64,000 bases of DNA, from NCBI RefSeq assembly GCF_003991905.1, contig NZ_RSCL01000036.1, positions 21,936 to 85,935 on the forward strand, read 5' to 3'. A program made the position numbers and the translations under genes. The notes under the pieces were generated by a model. The model was not told where the DNA came from, made no database searches, and saw nothing but the letters and a program-made list of their open reading frames with translations. Below are positions 56,701 through 63,952 of this stretch, one piece after another. Origin of the DNA: Dulcicalothrix desertica PCC 7102 (GTDB lineage: Bacteria > Cyanobacteriota > Cyanobacteriia > Cyanobacteriales > Nostocaceae). Position 1 is the stretch's first letter. Each line of letters starts with the position of its first letter.

Positions 56701-59700
56701 TTTGCGAACATCTGGGTAATGAGGGTCAATAGGTACATAGCAACCACCAGCCTTATTGATTGCTAAAATCGCACAAACCATATCTAAAGAACGTTCTAGA
56801 CAAATTCCAACTGGTTGGTCAGCACAAATTCCACGCTCACGCAAAAACCGTGCTAATTGATTTGCCTTTTGATTTAATTCGCTATATGTCCAAGTTTTTC
56901 CAAGGCAGGTGACAGCAGGCAAGTCAGGGAAATCAACAGCCCGTTTTTCAAAAATTTCATGTATGTGAAAAGTTATATTTTTGACTGTGCTTTCGGTTTG
57001 AGTTGTAGGGTAGACAGGAAATTCTTCTGTTACTTGGGTATAGTTTGCTTCTGGGTCGCTCACTAATGACTCACACATCCGCGCGCAGTAATTGCCCATT
57101 CTCTTTGCTTGTTGCTCATCAAACTCACTATTATTATATGAAATATTAAATAGCAAGTTTCCTGAATCAACTTCTTCGCTCCAACTAACGCTAAAGGGAA
57201 TGTTTGTTTCATCAAAAGACAGTGATTCGATTAATTCAATATCTCGCAATTCTAAAAGTCCTTTATAAACATGAAAGTGGACAAAGTTAAAAGAACTTTC
57301 GTATAGCGGTTGATTCCCATGCATTCTTTGAATTTCTGCAAGCGGAAAACGACGATTAGGTATAATGAGTTGTTCGTTGCGAAAAGTTTGCTTAATTAAA
57401 TCAATCCATGAGCCGCCAGAAAGTTGAAGTCTAAATGGTACAGTATTTAAGAAAAGTCCTAAAACTCTTTCCCCATCTTTTTCTTCGGGTCGTCCATTGC
57501 AAACCAATCCGGTGACAACTTCCTCTTCGCCAGAATAAAAAGCTAACAAACGCATATGCACAGCTAACAAAACTGTTTTTACAGAAACACCCAATTGATT
57601 AGATAAGGCTTTTATCTGTTGTGAAAGTTCGTGTGACAGCGCAATGTCTATCTTAGCCATTTGCCCTGATGATGAGTTGTCAACTTGATAACGGGGTAGT
57701 TGAGTAAAAGGAATTGAAGCTAGTTGCTGTTGCCAAAACGATTTTTGAGTTTTGTCTTTTAAAGCTTCTTGTTCTAATGCCACAAACCGAGAATATTGGA
57801 GAGATGGAGGCACCTGTGGCAATGGTACTTTACTATCTAGAAGGTGGAGATATGTGTTAATGAGTTCAGAAAGAAATTGGGCTAAACTCCAGCCATCCAT
57901 AATAGCATGATGCAGGGCAAAAGTTACTTGGATGATATCTTGGTCAAGATGATGAATATAAAACCTTACAAGCGGTGCTTTTGACCAATCAAATCCTTCT
58001 TCCCTTTGTTTTTGAATAAATAAGTTGATTTCTGCTTCGTGTTGTGAGCAAGATAAAGAAGTAAAATCTACAAATTTAATTTCTGCATTGGCTTCTTTAA
58101 GTACTACCTGAATAGGTTGAGAAAATTCTCCTAAATAAAATGCTGTTTTTAGTATATTATGTTGCAACATTTCTGCATAAGCTTGCTGCCAAATATTGAG
58201 GTTAAAAGGCATCCGAATACGGAAACTAAAAACATCATTATAAGCCGTTGCACCTTCAAAATAATCGCTGTGAAATAGCATCCCTGCTTGCAGTTGAGCT
58301 AGTGGGTAAGCGTCTACAGCATCCATATTTAGCTGCTGAAGTTTCTCACGGTCTGTGGGTGTAATTAGTTCAAATGCTTGATAAGTATCACTAGCTGAGG
58401 ATTGTTTAGACTCAGATAGAGCGGCAAGTTCTGATAGAATGGGATAAGAGAAAATTTGTTCTAGTTTTATCGTTAGTCCTGCTGATAAAGCTAGCGAACA
58501 CACACGAATACTGCGAATAGAGTCACCACCTAAAGCAAAGTAATTATCATACCGTCCCACAGTATTTACTCCTAAAACTTGCGCCCAAATTTGTGCTAGG
58601 GTTTTTTCTGCATCTGTTTCAGGAGGAACATAACTAACTTCAAGATTTTCTCTTTTAAATTCAGGCGCCGGCAATGCTTTGTGGTCAACTTTACCGTTGG
58701 TTGTAAGAGGTAATTTATCGAGGTAAATAAACTGCGAAGGCACCATGTAATCTGGTAAACTTTGAAGCAGATGGTTTCGTAACGCTTCGATGCTCTTAAT
58801 GGCGCCTGTGCAAACTAAGTAAGCAACTAATCTTTGATTCCCATCCTCTGAATGAACTACAACAATATTTTCCACTACTTGAGGAAACTGGGAAAGAGCC
58901 GCTTCAATTTCGCCAATTTCGATACGGAAACCGCGAATTTTTACCTGATTATCTATCCGCCCTAAATATTCTAAGTCACCATTGCCCAGAAAGCGCGCTA
59001 AATCACCACTACGATAAAGACGCGCGTTAGAATCTGAAGCGAAAGAATTAGGAATAAAACGCTCTTTATTTATTTCTGGTCGGTTAAGATAACCGCGACT
59101 TACTCCTGCTCCTCCTACATAAATTTCACCCGTAACTCCTGGGGGAAGAAGATTTCCATTGGGGTCAAGTAAATATATATCTAAGTCGGGTATTGGCACC
59201 CCAACTAAGCTAGCGGATACATTATCTAATAAATCTTGGCGCCGAATTGGTCGATAGGTAACGTGAACCGTTGTCTCGGTAATACCATACATATTGACTA
59301 GTTGTGTTTCTTCACCATGACGGTCAAACCAAGGACGCAAACTTTGTAAGTTTAATGCTTCGCCACCAAATATAATATAGCGTAATTGAGTTAATAATGA
59401 CGAGGTACTTTCTGCTGCTAGTAACTGGGTAAACGCTGAAGGTGTTTGGTTGAGAACAGTAACTTTTTGCTCTTGAAGTAGTTGTAGAAACTTTTGAGGA
59501 TTTCGACTTTCTGCATAACTCACAATAACTAGGCGCCCGCCATAAAGCAATGCTCCCCAAATTTCCCAAACAGAGAAATCAAAAGCGAAGGAATGGAAAA
59601 ATGTCCAAACATCGTTTTCATTAAATCCAAACCATTCGTTTGTATTGCTAAACAAGCGAGTAACATTATTCTGAGTGACTAATACTCCTTTGGGTTTACC

Positions 59701-61536
59701 TGTAGAACCAGAAGTGTAAATTACATATGCACCATCTTCTGGATTTAAATTATCATTTAATACTGGTGCATCACTTTCTACTAAATGTGGTGCATCGAGA
59801 GCATCAATATATAGAAGTTGAGCCGATGCTGGTAAAACCTCAGACAGACATTGTGTTGTTAAAATCAGTTCTGCTTCACAGTCGGTGACAGTAAACTCAA
59901 TTCTTTCTCGTGGATAATTAGGGTCAACAGGAACATAAATACCACCCGCTTTCACAACACCTAACATGGCGATAATTAAATCAATAGAGCGTTCTAGGCA
60001 AATAGCAACGCGCTTTTCTCGTCCAATTCCCTGTTTCTGTAAAAATCTAGCGATGCTGTTAGAACGACGGTCTAATTCGCCATATGTAATATTTTCCTGA
60101 CCAAAGGTAATTGCAATGCGCTCTGGATATTTACTAACAGTTCGACCAAAACAGGCGCCGAGAGTATCACCCTGAGTTTGTATTAAAGTAGGGGGAGAGG
60201 TCAAATTAGAGGTCAACAGAGATAACGAACTTAAAGCCGTTTTGGCATCGCGCGCCATATTCTTTAAAAGATTGTGCAATTGTTCTAACAGTAACTGCAT
60301 TGCATCTTCATCAAAGCGCTGCGAATCGTAAGTTAATTTAAATAAAAGCTCTAAACCTGGAATTACTATAAGAGTAATGGGATAATTAGTTACTTCAAAG
60401 AAAGATACATCTTGAATATTTAGTCCAAAATTTTCGGCTTTTAAGGATTTATCAACAGGGAAATTTTCAAATGCTAGTAAAGTTTCAAACAGCGTTTGCC
60501 CACGTGGGACATCACAAAGGCGTTGAATATCTACAAGGCTAGAGTGTTCAAACTCACGCATTTCTACTTGCTGTTGTTGTAGCATCTGTAGCCAGGAGTC
60601 TAACGTTTGATTGGATACCGAAACACGTAATGGCAAAGTATTGATAAATGGCCCAATCATCTGTTCTACACCAGACATTTCAGGTGGTCTTCCTGCCACT
60701 GTGATACCGTATACAATATCCTCGGAACGACTATAACGATTGAGCAAAATTGCCCAGGCACCTTGAATTATAGTATTAAGTGTGACATTACAAGCGCGCG
60801 CTAATTTTTGTAATTGAGCAGTTTCTTCTGGGTTAAGTTGTAGCCTAATTTCTGTATTATTACTTATATTATCTCGCTTTTTAGCTGGTATTATTGATAA
60901 AGGAGTTTGACTGCTAAAGCCTTGTAGATAATGGCGCCAAAAAGGTTCTGCGGCTTGAGAATTTTTTTGTTTTAACCAGCTAAGAAAGTCACCAAAAGGA
61001 CGCACAGATGGTAAGGATGCCTTTACACCTTCCTTTGCAGCTTTGTGTAATAAAAAGAACTCACGCATCAGTAATTGCATAGACCAGCCATCAAGTAGTA
61101 AATGATGGTGACTCCATACCATTTGCCAAGATTCTTCGCCCAAGCGTATCAAAGTAACCCGCATTAAAGGGGGACGGTTCAAGACAAATCCTTGGCTTCG
61201 GTCTTCTATAAGAAATTGCTGGAGACGGTTTTGTTGGGCAAAAGTGTTTAAACCACGCCAGTCTTGCTCAACAACCTTGAATACAATTTTACGAAAAACA
61301 ACTTGTACAGGTTCGGTTTGCCCTTTGGTGATGATGGCAGTGCGTAAAATTGAGTGACGGTCAATTAAACTTTGCCATGCTTGGTTGACTGCTTCTATAG
61401 AAACGGCGCCTTCTAGAGTACAACTTAACTGTTCAAAGTATACTGCTGACTCAGGATTGTAGAGAGAGTGGAAAAGTAGCCCTTTTTGTAATGGTGTAAG
61501 AGGATAGATGTTTTCAATATTATCTTTCAGGTTCAT
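50764..61536 (-). CDS. NRPS, three modules: C-A(Thr)-T-C-A(Gln)-T-E-C-A(Gly)-T
   Basis: 3590 residues. Rough domain positions: C1 8-440, A1 460-960, T1 (Ser 1007, GGDSIRS), C2 1055-1500, A2 1515-2000, T2 (2045), E 2100-2520 (HHLIVDGVSW, NYLGQF), C3 2533-2970, A3 2980-3470, T3 (3513, GGHSLIA). Codes read by eye: A1 DFWNIGMVHK (Thr); A2 DAWQFGLIDK (Gln); A3 DILQFGVIWK (close to the Gly code). E turns Gln to D-Gln. C1 closely resembles C3, which follows E, so C1 probably accepts a D-residue from an upstream protein not in the window. C2 (YPLAQLQAGMLFHSDYF) resembles dehydrating modified-residue C domains, implying Dhb from Thr. No loading module. The ending is Lys-rich (docking-like). Confidence 0.93.
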   Translation of the reverse strand: MNLKDNIENIYPLTPLQKGLLFHSLYNPESAVYFEQLSCTLEGAVSIEAVNQAWQSLIDRHSILRTAIITKGQTEPVQVVFRKIVFKVVEQDWRGLNTFAQQNRLQQFLIEDRSQGFVLNRPPLMRVTLIRLGEESWQMVWSHHHLLLDGWSMQLLMREFFLLHKAAKEGVKASLPSVRPFGDFLSWLKQKNSQAAEPFWRHYLQGFSSQTPLSIIPAKKRDNISNNTEIRLQLNPEETAQLQKLARACNVTLNTIIQGAWAILLNRYSRSEDIVYGITVAGRPPEMSGVEQMIGPFINTLPLRVSVSNQTLDSWLQMLQQQQVEMREFEHSSLVDIQRLCDVPRGQTLFETLLAFENFPVDKSLKAENFGLNIQDVSFFEVTNYPITLIVIPGLELLFKLTYDSQRFDEDAMQLLLEQLHNLLKNMARDAKTALSSLSLLTSNLTSPPTLIQTQGDTLGACFGRTVSKYPERIAITFGQENITYGELDRRSNSIARFLQKQGIGREKRVAICLERSIDLIIAMLGVVKAGGIYVPVDPNYPRERIEFTVTDCEAELILTTQCLSEVLPASAQLLYIDALDAPHLVESDAPVLNDNLNPEDGAYVIYTSGSTGKPKGVLVTQNNVTRLFSNTNEWFGFNENDVWTFFHSFAFDFSVWEIWGALLYGGRLVIVSYAESRNPQKFLQLLQEQKVTVLNQTPSAFTQLLAAESTSSLLTQLRYIIFGGEALNLQSLRPWFDRHGEETQLVNMYGITETTVHVTYRPIRRQDLLDNVSASLVGVPIPDLDIYLLDPNGNLLPPGVTGEIYVGGAGVSRGYLNRPEINKERFIPNSFASDSNARLYRSGDLARFLGNGDLEYLGRIDNQVKIRGFRIEIGEIEAALSQFPQVVENIVVVHSEDGNQRLVAYLVCTGAIKSIEALRNHLLQSLPDYMVPSQFIYLDKLPLTTNGKVDHKALPAPEFKRENLEVSYVPPETDAEKTLAQIWAQVLGVNTVGRYDNYFALGGDSIRSIRVCSLALSAGLTIKLEQIFSYPILSELAALSESKQSSASDTYQAFELITPTDREKLQQLNMDAVDAYPLAQLQAGMLFHSDYFEGATAYNDVFSFRIRMPFNLNIWQQAYAEMLQHNILKTAFYLGEFSQPIQVVLKEANAEIKFVDFTSLSCSQHEAEINLFIQKQREEGFDWSKAPLVRFYIHHLDQDIIQVTFALHHAIMDGWSLAQFLSELINTYLHLLDSKVPLPQVPPSLQYSRFVALEQEALKDKTQKSFWQQQLASIPFTQLPRYQVDNSSSGQMAKIDIALSHELSQQIKALSNQLGVSVKTVLLAVHMRLLAFYSGEEEVVTGLVCNGRPEEKDGERVLGLFLNTVPFRLQLSGGSWIDLIKQTFRNEQLIIPNRRFPLAEIQRMHGNQPLYESSFNFVHFHVYKGLLELRDIELIESLSFDETNIPFSVSWSEEVDSGNLLFNISYNNSEFDEQQAKRMGNYCARMCESLVSDPEANYTQVTEEFPVYPTTQTESTVKNITFHIHEIFEKRAVDFPDLPAVTCLGKTWTYSELNQKANQLARFLRERGICADQPVGICLERSLDMVCAILAINKAGGCYVPIDPHYPDVRKKEMLQDAKANIVITPQFFLDNDSEIRRQASENLGIPVLGEQIAYIIFTSGSTGRAKGIAISHQALANHMAWFLETFAVNQSDAILQKTPFSFDASVWEFWAALMTGAKLVMAKPGGHQDTTYLVETIKNNNITLLQVVPTLLEILLNEPGFCECSSLRLLFSGGEALKKRVWDDFQNTLNIPLINLYGPAETTIDVAFHSCRVSENTLTIPVGKPVLNTSLYILDKYLQPVPIGTQGELYVASEQLARGYWQAPFMTAERFLPNPFSSNGSRFYRTGDRARYLQDGTIEFLGRIDHQVKLRGFRIETDEIVTVLEQQPWVVRAVVKAWSRLVAYVELKEAPNNWQDILRSVVRNTLPSYMAPSLFVNVDTWELLPNGKINLNALLEPEAEQTVTNKTYVAPQNEVEKNLTKIWSEVLRLPHIGIEDNFFDLGGDSILCLQVIAKARSLGITFTPQDLFNYPQIIQLAPNVKKSVTTTLPLVPVGSEIPLTPVQQWFFQQSFAKPEHWNQAVLLDLKQNFDVAELKTALVQIAQNHEATKLRFRKTPNGWKQYLSNNDNHVTFDVVELSARQASSLQTIASKFQAQLNLEEGTLFRAVYFQIEGDTPNKLLLIIHHLIVDGVSWRVILQDLAIALQKQLASLSVSNFATWATQLHLLSDTQQEKNNLEKDLDFWTQQISTSELPLDFPENLENNFEDSIAQIECNFSQSETESLLYELPRAHKIRIQEALLTVLLEAVTEWTQQSEIVIALESHGRESNFEVSLDVSNAVGWFTSLFPFKLKRKTDSLLKNLEAVKQQLGNLPSNGISYGLLSCRQELADVLPKIPEGILFNYLGQFDENFGNESAPFVPATEDAGVSRAPENRRPFQLEVTGLIINGKLQMRFVFSKALHQEETIQALAQRFYTAFQSLLQESTTIVIEENNVEDIYPLAPVQEGMLFHANYELESGVYLQQVTGEMTGVLETSAWKQAWERTIDKHPSLRATFIQQDLPRPLQRIHQRVNLPFVYEDWSALDAESINSQWNELLKTDRQQGFCLETPPLMRLTLLKTGEQQWRFLWTHHHLLLDGWSLPLIFRSVINFYYNRPQYEAPSYRDFIAYLNNKPSNSASVANFWRHSLSNLSQATSFGLKHANSDYQTLETTLGHQTYQQLLTVAQKNRVTLNTIVQAAWSILLSRYSTSNDVVFGVTVSGRPPELPGSSEMVGLFINTLPLRVTLDEATPLKQWLQQLRDCTLQINQHSSSRLVDIQGFSDIPRGQSLFESIVVYENYPVDNTLRQEESELSISSVQSLEKTHYPVTLYALPGDDLTLKIAFQKNIGSVEQREKLLDNLTQVLRNFTEDLEFVGEIGLLSQAEALTHNKADTNLIPQVTVDKLFSQQASLTPNALAVLNGSEWLTYEELEQKSLQFAQVLRQKGVTQETLVAVYLERHANLLVTFLGILKAGGAFVGLDPSFPSDRLEFMLADSGAKFIITEEKLASQLPSSQATTVLLSELTSQQAEELPVVSNNHNNHLAYVIYTSGSTGRPKGVQISHSALVNFLLSFRSQPGMSVSDTFVSVTTTSFDISILELFLPLITGARLVVAERETVYDGFKLVQLLQQTQATVMQATPATWRLLLTAGWQPSKSFRVFCGGEAMPIDLAKSLLLAGVELWNVYGPTETTIWSTVKQVKQPEDALSIGQPIANTSIYILDSAGKPVPNGIVGELFIGGAGVARGYLARPNLTAERFVPNPFSKEPGARMYCTGDLARFLPNGEIEFLGRLDYQVKIRGFRIELGEIETVVGNYPEIAQAVIKAIDDTSNTSTDKKLVAYLVAKPNTDKPSPSNLRAYVLEKLPEYMVPSAWVYLDAMPLTPNNKIDRKALAAPTFDSRLGYTAPRNDIEAALVDIWQSIMNIESIGVKDNFFDLGGHSLIAAQIHATIRKVFFVDVSLREMFAALTIEKTAQLITGKETQPGRTEKIAKAFLRMKQMTPEEKAKLLQTKR

Positions 61537-61738
61537 ATATCAATAAAGTTCTAGTAGTAATACGGGATTACATCTCACTTTATTGATTAAGCTCAATACA
61601 ATCAACGCATATAAGTTAGGGAAAGTTAGGGAATTTATTAAGTTACTCACCCAGGCGCCAAGCAATACTACAAGGGATAGCAATTTTCTCAGAATCAATC
61701 CCCCGCTCTCTTCGGCTACCGTGTATATACAAATTTTA

Positions 61739-61780
61739 CTCCCCTCCCCGCAACGGAGAGGGGGTTAGGGGGTGGGCTTT
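61739..61780. repeat. CCCCTCCCCG...GAGGGGGTTAGGGGGTGGG repeat
   Basis: Same family as the inverted repeat at 50661-50759. It lies in the 434-bp region upstream of the three-module NRPS (61537-61970), which presumably includes the promoter of the NRPS run. No promoter boxes could be fixed by eye there. GGCGCC occurs at 61654, 61867 and 61908. Confidence 0.6.
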
Positions 61781-61970
61781 GAAGATATAAGCGTAATTCA
61801 ACCACTTATGTGTACACGTCCTGCGTGTGGAAGGGGGGATTTAATTCTATCCTTTGCAGTATTGAGGCGCCAAGGTGCCTTGCTTCTAAAAAAACGTTAT
61901 TTCTATGGCGCCAAGTAATTTTTAATAAATGATACAATACTTTGAAAACTGCTCAATAATAAATTCCAGT

Positions 61971-62165
61971 ATGAGCAATGACCTCACCCAACCAAGCCAA
62001 CCATCCAATCTGTTATTTCAAGAAATTCGTCAACTCATTGACACTGCCAAACAACGCGCCGCCGTTGCCGTCAATGCAGAAATAACCTTATTATATTGGC
62101 AAGTTGGTAAACGCATCCAAACCGAAGTTTTACAAGGTCAACGCGCTGAATATGACAAGCTAAAC
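61971..62165 (+). pseudogene. DUF1016 (YhcG-type nuclease), N-terminal fragment
   Basis: From the ATG at 61971 the frame gives NLLFQEIRQLIDTAKQRAA, VAVNAEITLLYWQVGKRI and LQGQRAEYDK. This is the conserved start of DUF1016/YhcG-like PD-(D/E)XK proteins. After Arg-Ala-Glu-Tyr the homology stops, where intact proteins go on to a nuclease domain over 200 residues long. The frame then continues with unrelated sequence (KLNCKRRLHLLAG) to 62279. A truncated relic of a defence-type gene. Confidence 0.75.
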
Positions 62166-62282
62166 TGCAAGAGGCGATTACATCTGCTTGCCGGAGATAG
62201 TAAACTCTATATAAAGGGACGCCAAAGTCGTGGAAGCGCTTGGATATATGAGAGGGTAGGCAGATGTGCGATGTTTTAGGGC

Positions 62283-62345
62283 GTCACATACCATCGAATA
62301 CTGGTGCTGTTAACGAATGAGGGTTAAGACTCCTCGTTCTCTCAC
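62283..62345. repeat. ACCATCGAAT(A/G)C(T/C)GGTGC repeat, copy 1
   Basis: The stretch CACATACCATCGAATACTGG resembles the one at 63130-63154 (CACACCATCGAATGCCGG). The two flank the two-gene cassette 62402-63077. A dispersed repeat; whether it marks a mobile unit is open. The rest of 62166-62401 is without recognised content. Confidence 0.45.
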
Positions 62346-62401
62346 CTCCGGGTTCAATATACGCTTTAATATATATATTGCACTTTTATCGTGAGAAGGT
62401 T

Positions 62402-62719
62402 ATGACTGAAACAAAACCAACCCGCACCGTCCGCAGGGGACGCATTTTTCCAGAAATACAGTGGACTGAGGAACAAAAAGAGCAACGTCAAGCTGAACGA
62501 GAAGCTTTTAGAGCGCGCTGTCTGCCTATCTTTGAAAAACTCAAACCAGAATTAATAGAAACTCATTACAATTGGTATTTAACAATTGAACCCGACAGTG
62601 GCGAGTATTTTATTAATCAAGATGAAATAAAAGGCGCCTTAGAAGCGCGCGACAAATATCCTGACCGCAGGTTTCATACTTTCCGTATCAATGAAACAGG
62701 TGTGTGCGGAACAATATGA
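62402..62719 (+). CDS. Small hypothetical protein coupled to a retropepsin-like gene
   Basis: 105 residues from the ATG at 62402; AGAAGG 6-11 bases before it supports this start over a TTG at 62378. It is highly charged: TRTVRRGRIFPEIQWTEEQ at the start, then ERQAEREAFRARC. A more ordered part follows (IETHYNWYLTIEPDSGEYFI, DKYPDRRFHTFRINETG). In cyanobacteria this is a familiar small family found before aspartyl-protease-like genes. The last four bases overlap the next start (ATGA), so the two are translated together. Possibly an antitoxin-like or accessory partner; role unknown. Confidence 0.7.
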   Translation: MTETKPTRTVRRGRIFPEIQWTEEQKEQRQAEREAFRARCLPIFEKLKPELIETHYNWYLTIEPDSGEYFINQDEIKGALEARDKYPDRRFHTFRINETGVCGTI

Positions 62720-63077
62720 TAAACGGTACTTTTGGTGTTGAGGATGCCTTGCTCTTTGAAATAGAATTAATTGCATCGGATGGTTCAGGGCTAGAAATAG
62801 AGTCTATGTTCGACACCGGATTTTCCGGTTGGTTGGCTATAAACGACCAGGATATAGATGATTTTGGTTGGATATATATTGACCAGGAAGATATGAGGAC
62901 GGCACAAGGTACTTCATCATTTGATATTTATGTAGGAAAAATTAAACTGATGGTCAGGAATATGATATCCCTGTACATGTAGGTAAGAATTTAACTGAAG
63001 TTCTACTTGGGCGCCAATGGCTAGAAACTAAACAGTTATTAGTAAACAAACCACAGGGTTTATTAACTCTAGGATAA
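62716..63077 (+). pseudogene. Retropepsin-like aspartyl protease family, frameshifted
   Basis: From the ATG at 62716 the frame gives VEDALLFEIELIASDGSGLE and then the aspartyl motif DTGFSGWL. It runs on to VGKIKL and then breaks at about 62947-62949. The other frame continues DGQEYDIPVHVGKNLTEVLL, then LGRQWLETKQLLV and the end LLTLG, with TAA at 63075. That is the normal C-terminal half of this clan-AA family, including the hydrophobic LLGRxWL motif. One base is missing or added. It overlaps the upstream gene by four bases. A relic or a sequencing error. Confidence 0.75.
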
Positions 63078-63095
63078 TTTTACACTACATATAAG

Positions 63096-63113
63096 TGTGA
63101 ACCACGCTTAACA
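63096..63113. repeat. Degenerate copy 4 of the TGTGAACC palindrome
   Basis: TGTGAACCACGCTTAACA keeps the left arm TGTGAACC and the centre AC, but the right arm has two changes. It lies 18 bases after the protease relic. Confidence 0.5.
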
Positions 63114-63129
63114 TTTGTTTGATATTAAT

Positions 63130-63214
63130 CTCACACCATCGAATGCCGGTGCGTGACGCTACAAGTCTCTTCGTGAAAAACGTAATCTTTCTGTGGGCGT
63201 CATACACCCTACAG
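63130..63214. repeat. ACCATCGAATGCCGGTGC repeat, copy 2, with stem-loop
   Basis: Related to the element at 62283. GGTGCGTGACGC (63147-63158) can pair with GCGTCATACACC (about 63198-63209) with two mismatches. The spacer 63078-63341 holds nothing else; the open frame there is not accepted as a gene. Confidence 0.45.
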
Positions 63215-63341
63215 TATGTTATAAAATTTGAGAAGTTCGTAATGCCAAAGAACATCAATTATCTGTATATTATAAATATAACTATAAATTTTTTATATAC
63301 ATATATCAACTTTATATATCAACCCTTTTGTATTGTAAATC

Positions 63342-63623
63342 TTACATTAAACTATTAAAATAAAAATAAATATCTTTAACAGGTTGTACGGCTGAATAAA
63401 CAAATGGAAATTTCCCCTCAGTAACTTCTTCAAATTTTGGCTCTATCAATTTTTCTTCGACATCAATATCATCCTTAATTAAAAGAAGTTCATAACCTTT
63501 AATATTCTGTATACTATAAAGTTGTTTGAGTTTTTGATTAGTATCTTTAATTATTTCTTTACACTTTTCTAAATTTCCAACTGATTGATAATGAACATAT
63601 TCATAAGCAAAATCATTATTCAT
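63342..63623 (-). CDS. Small hypothetical protein
   Basis: 93 residues with GGAGA 9-13 bases before the ATG (minus strand), a good ribosome site. Helical first half (QSVGNLEKCKEIIKDTNQKL) and acidic second half (DDIDVEEKLIEPKFEEVTEG). Cytoplasmic; no domain recognised. Single gene. Confidence 0.6.
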   Translation of the reverse strand: MNNDFAYEYVHYQSVGNLEKCKEIIKDTNQKLKQLYSIQNIKGYELLLIKDDIDVEEKLIEPKFEEVTEGKFPFVYSAVQPVKDIYFYFNSLM

Positions 63624-63952
63624 AATTAATATCTCCGTTGTTAACTACTTATACAATATTCTACAATAATTATTTTAGTATTCATGAACTTGTGGTAGTT
63701 AGGGTGTGGAATGTGGGGTGTAATATAAATGATACCATACATACCTGACATCTTGTGCCTCTACGTATTAAGCCTTAATTTAACATAATCATGTTACTAA
63801 TACTACTTTATATGCAGTCCATTTTAATGGACTTTTGCTATTAGCCTATGGGTTTTAACCTGCTTACGGGTATGAGCGTAGTTGCAGATTCAGCAATTAA
63901 TATTATATAGGCGCAAGATATAAGGGACTTCCAAAAATTTAATTCTCCATAT

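Noticed and set aside
63119..63358. 79-codon plus-strand frame
   Set aside because: AT-rich Ile/Tyr/Phe/Asn composition of random translation, and it starts inside a repeat element.
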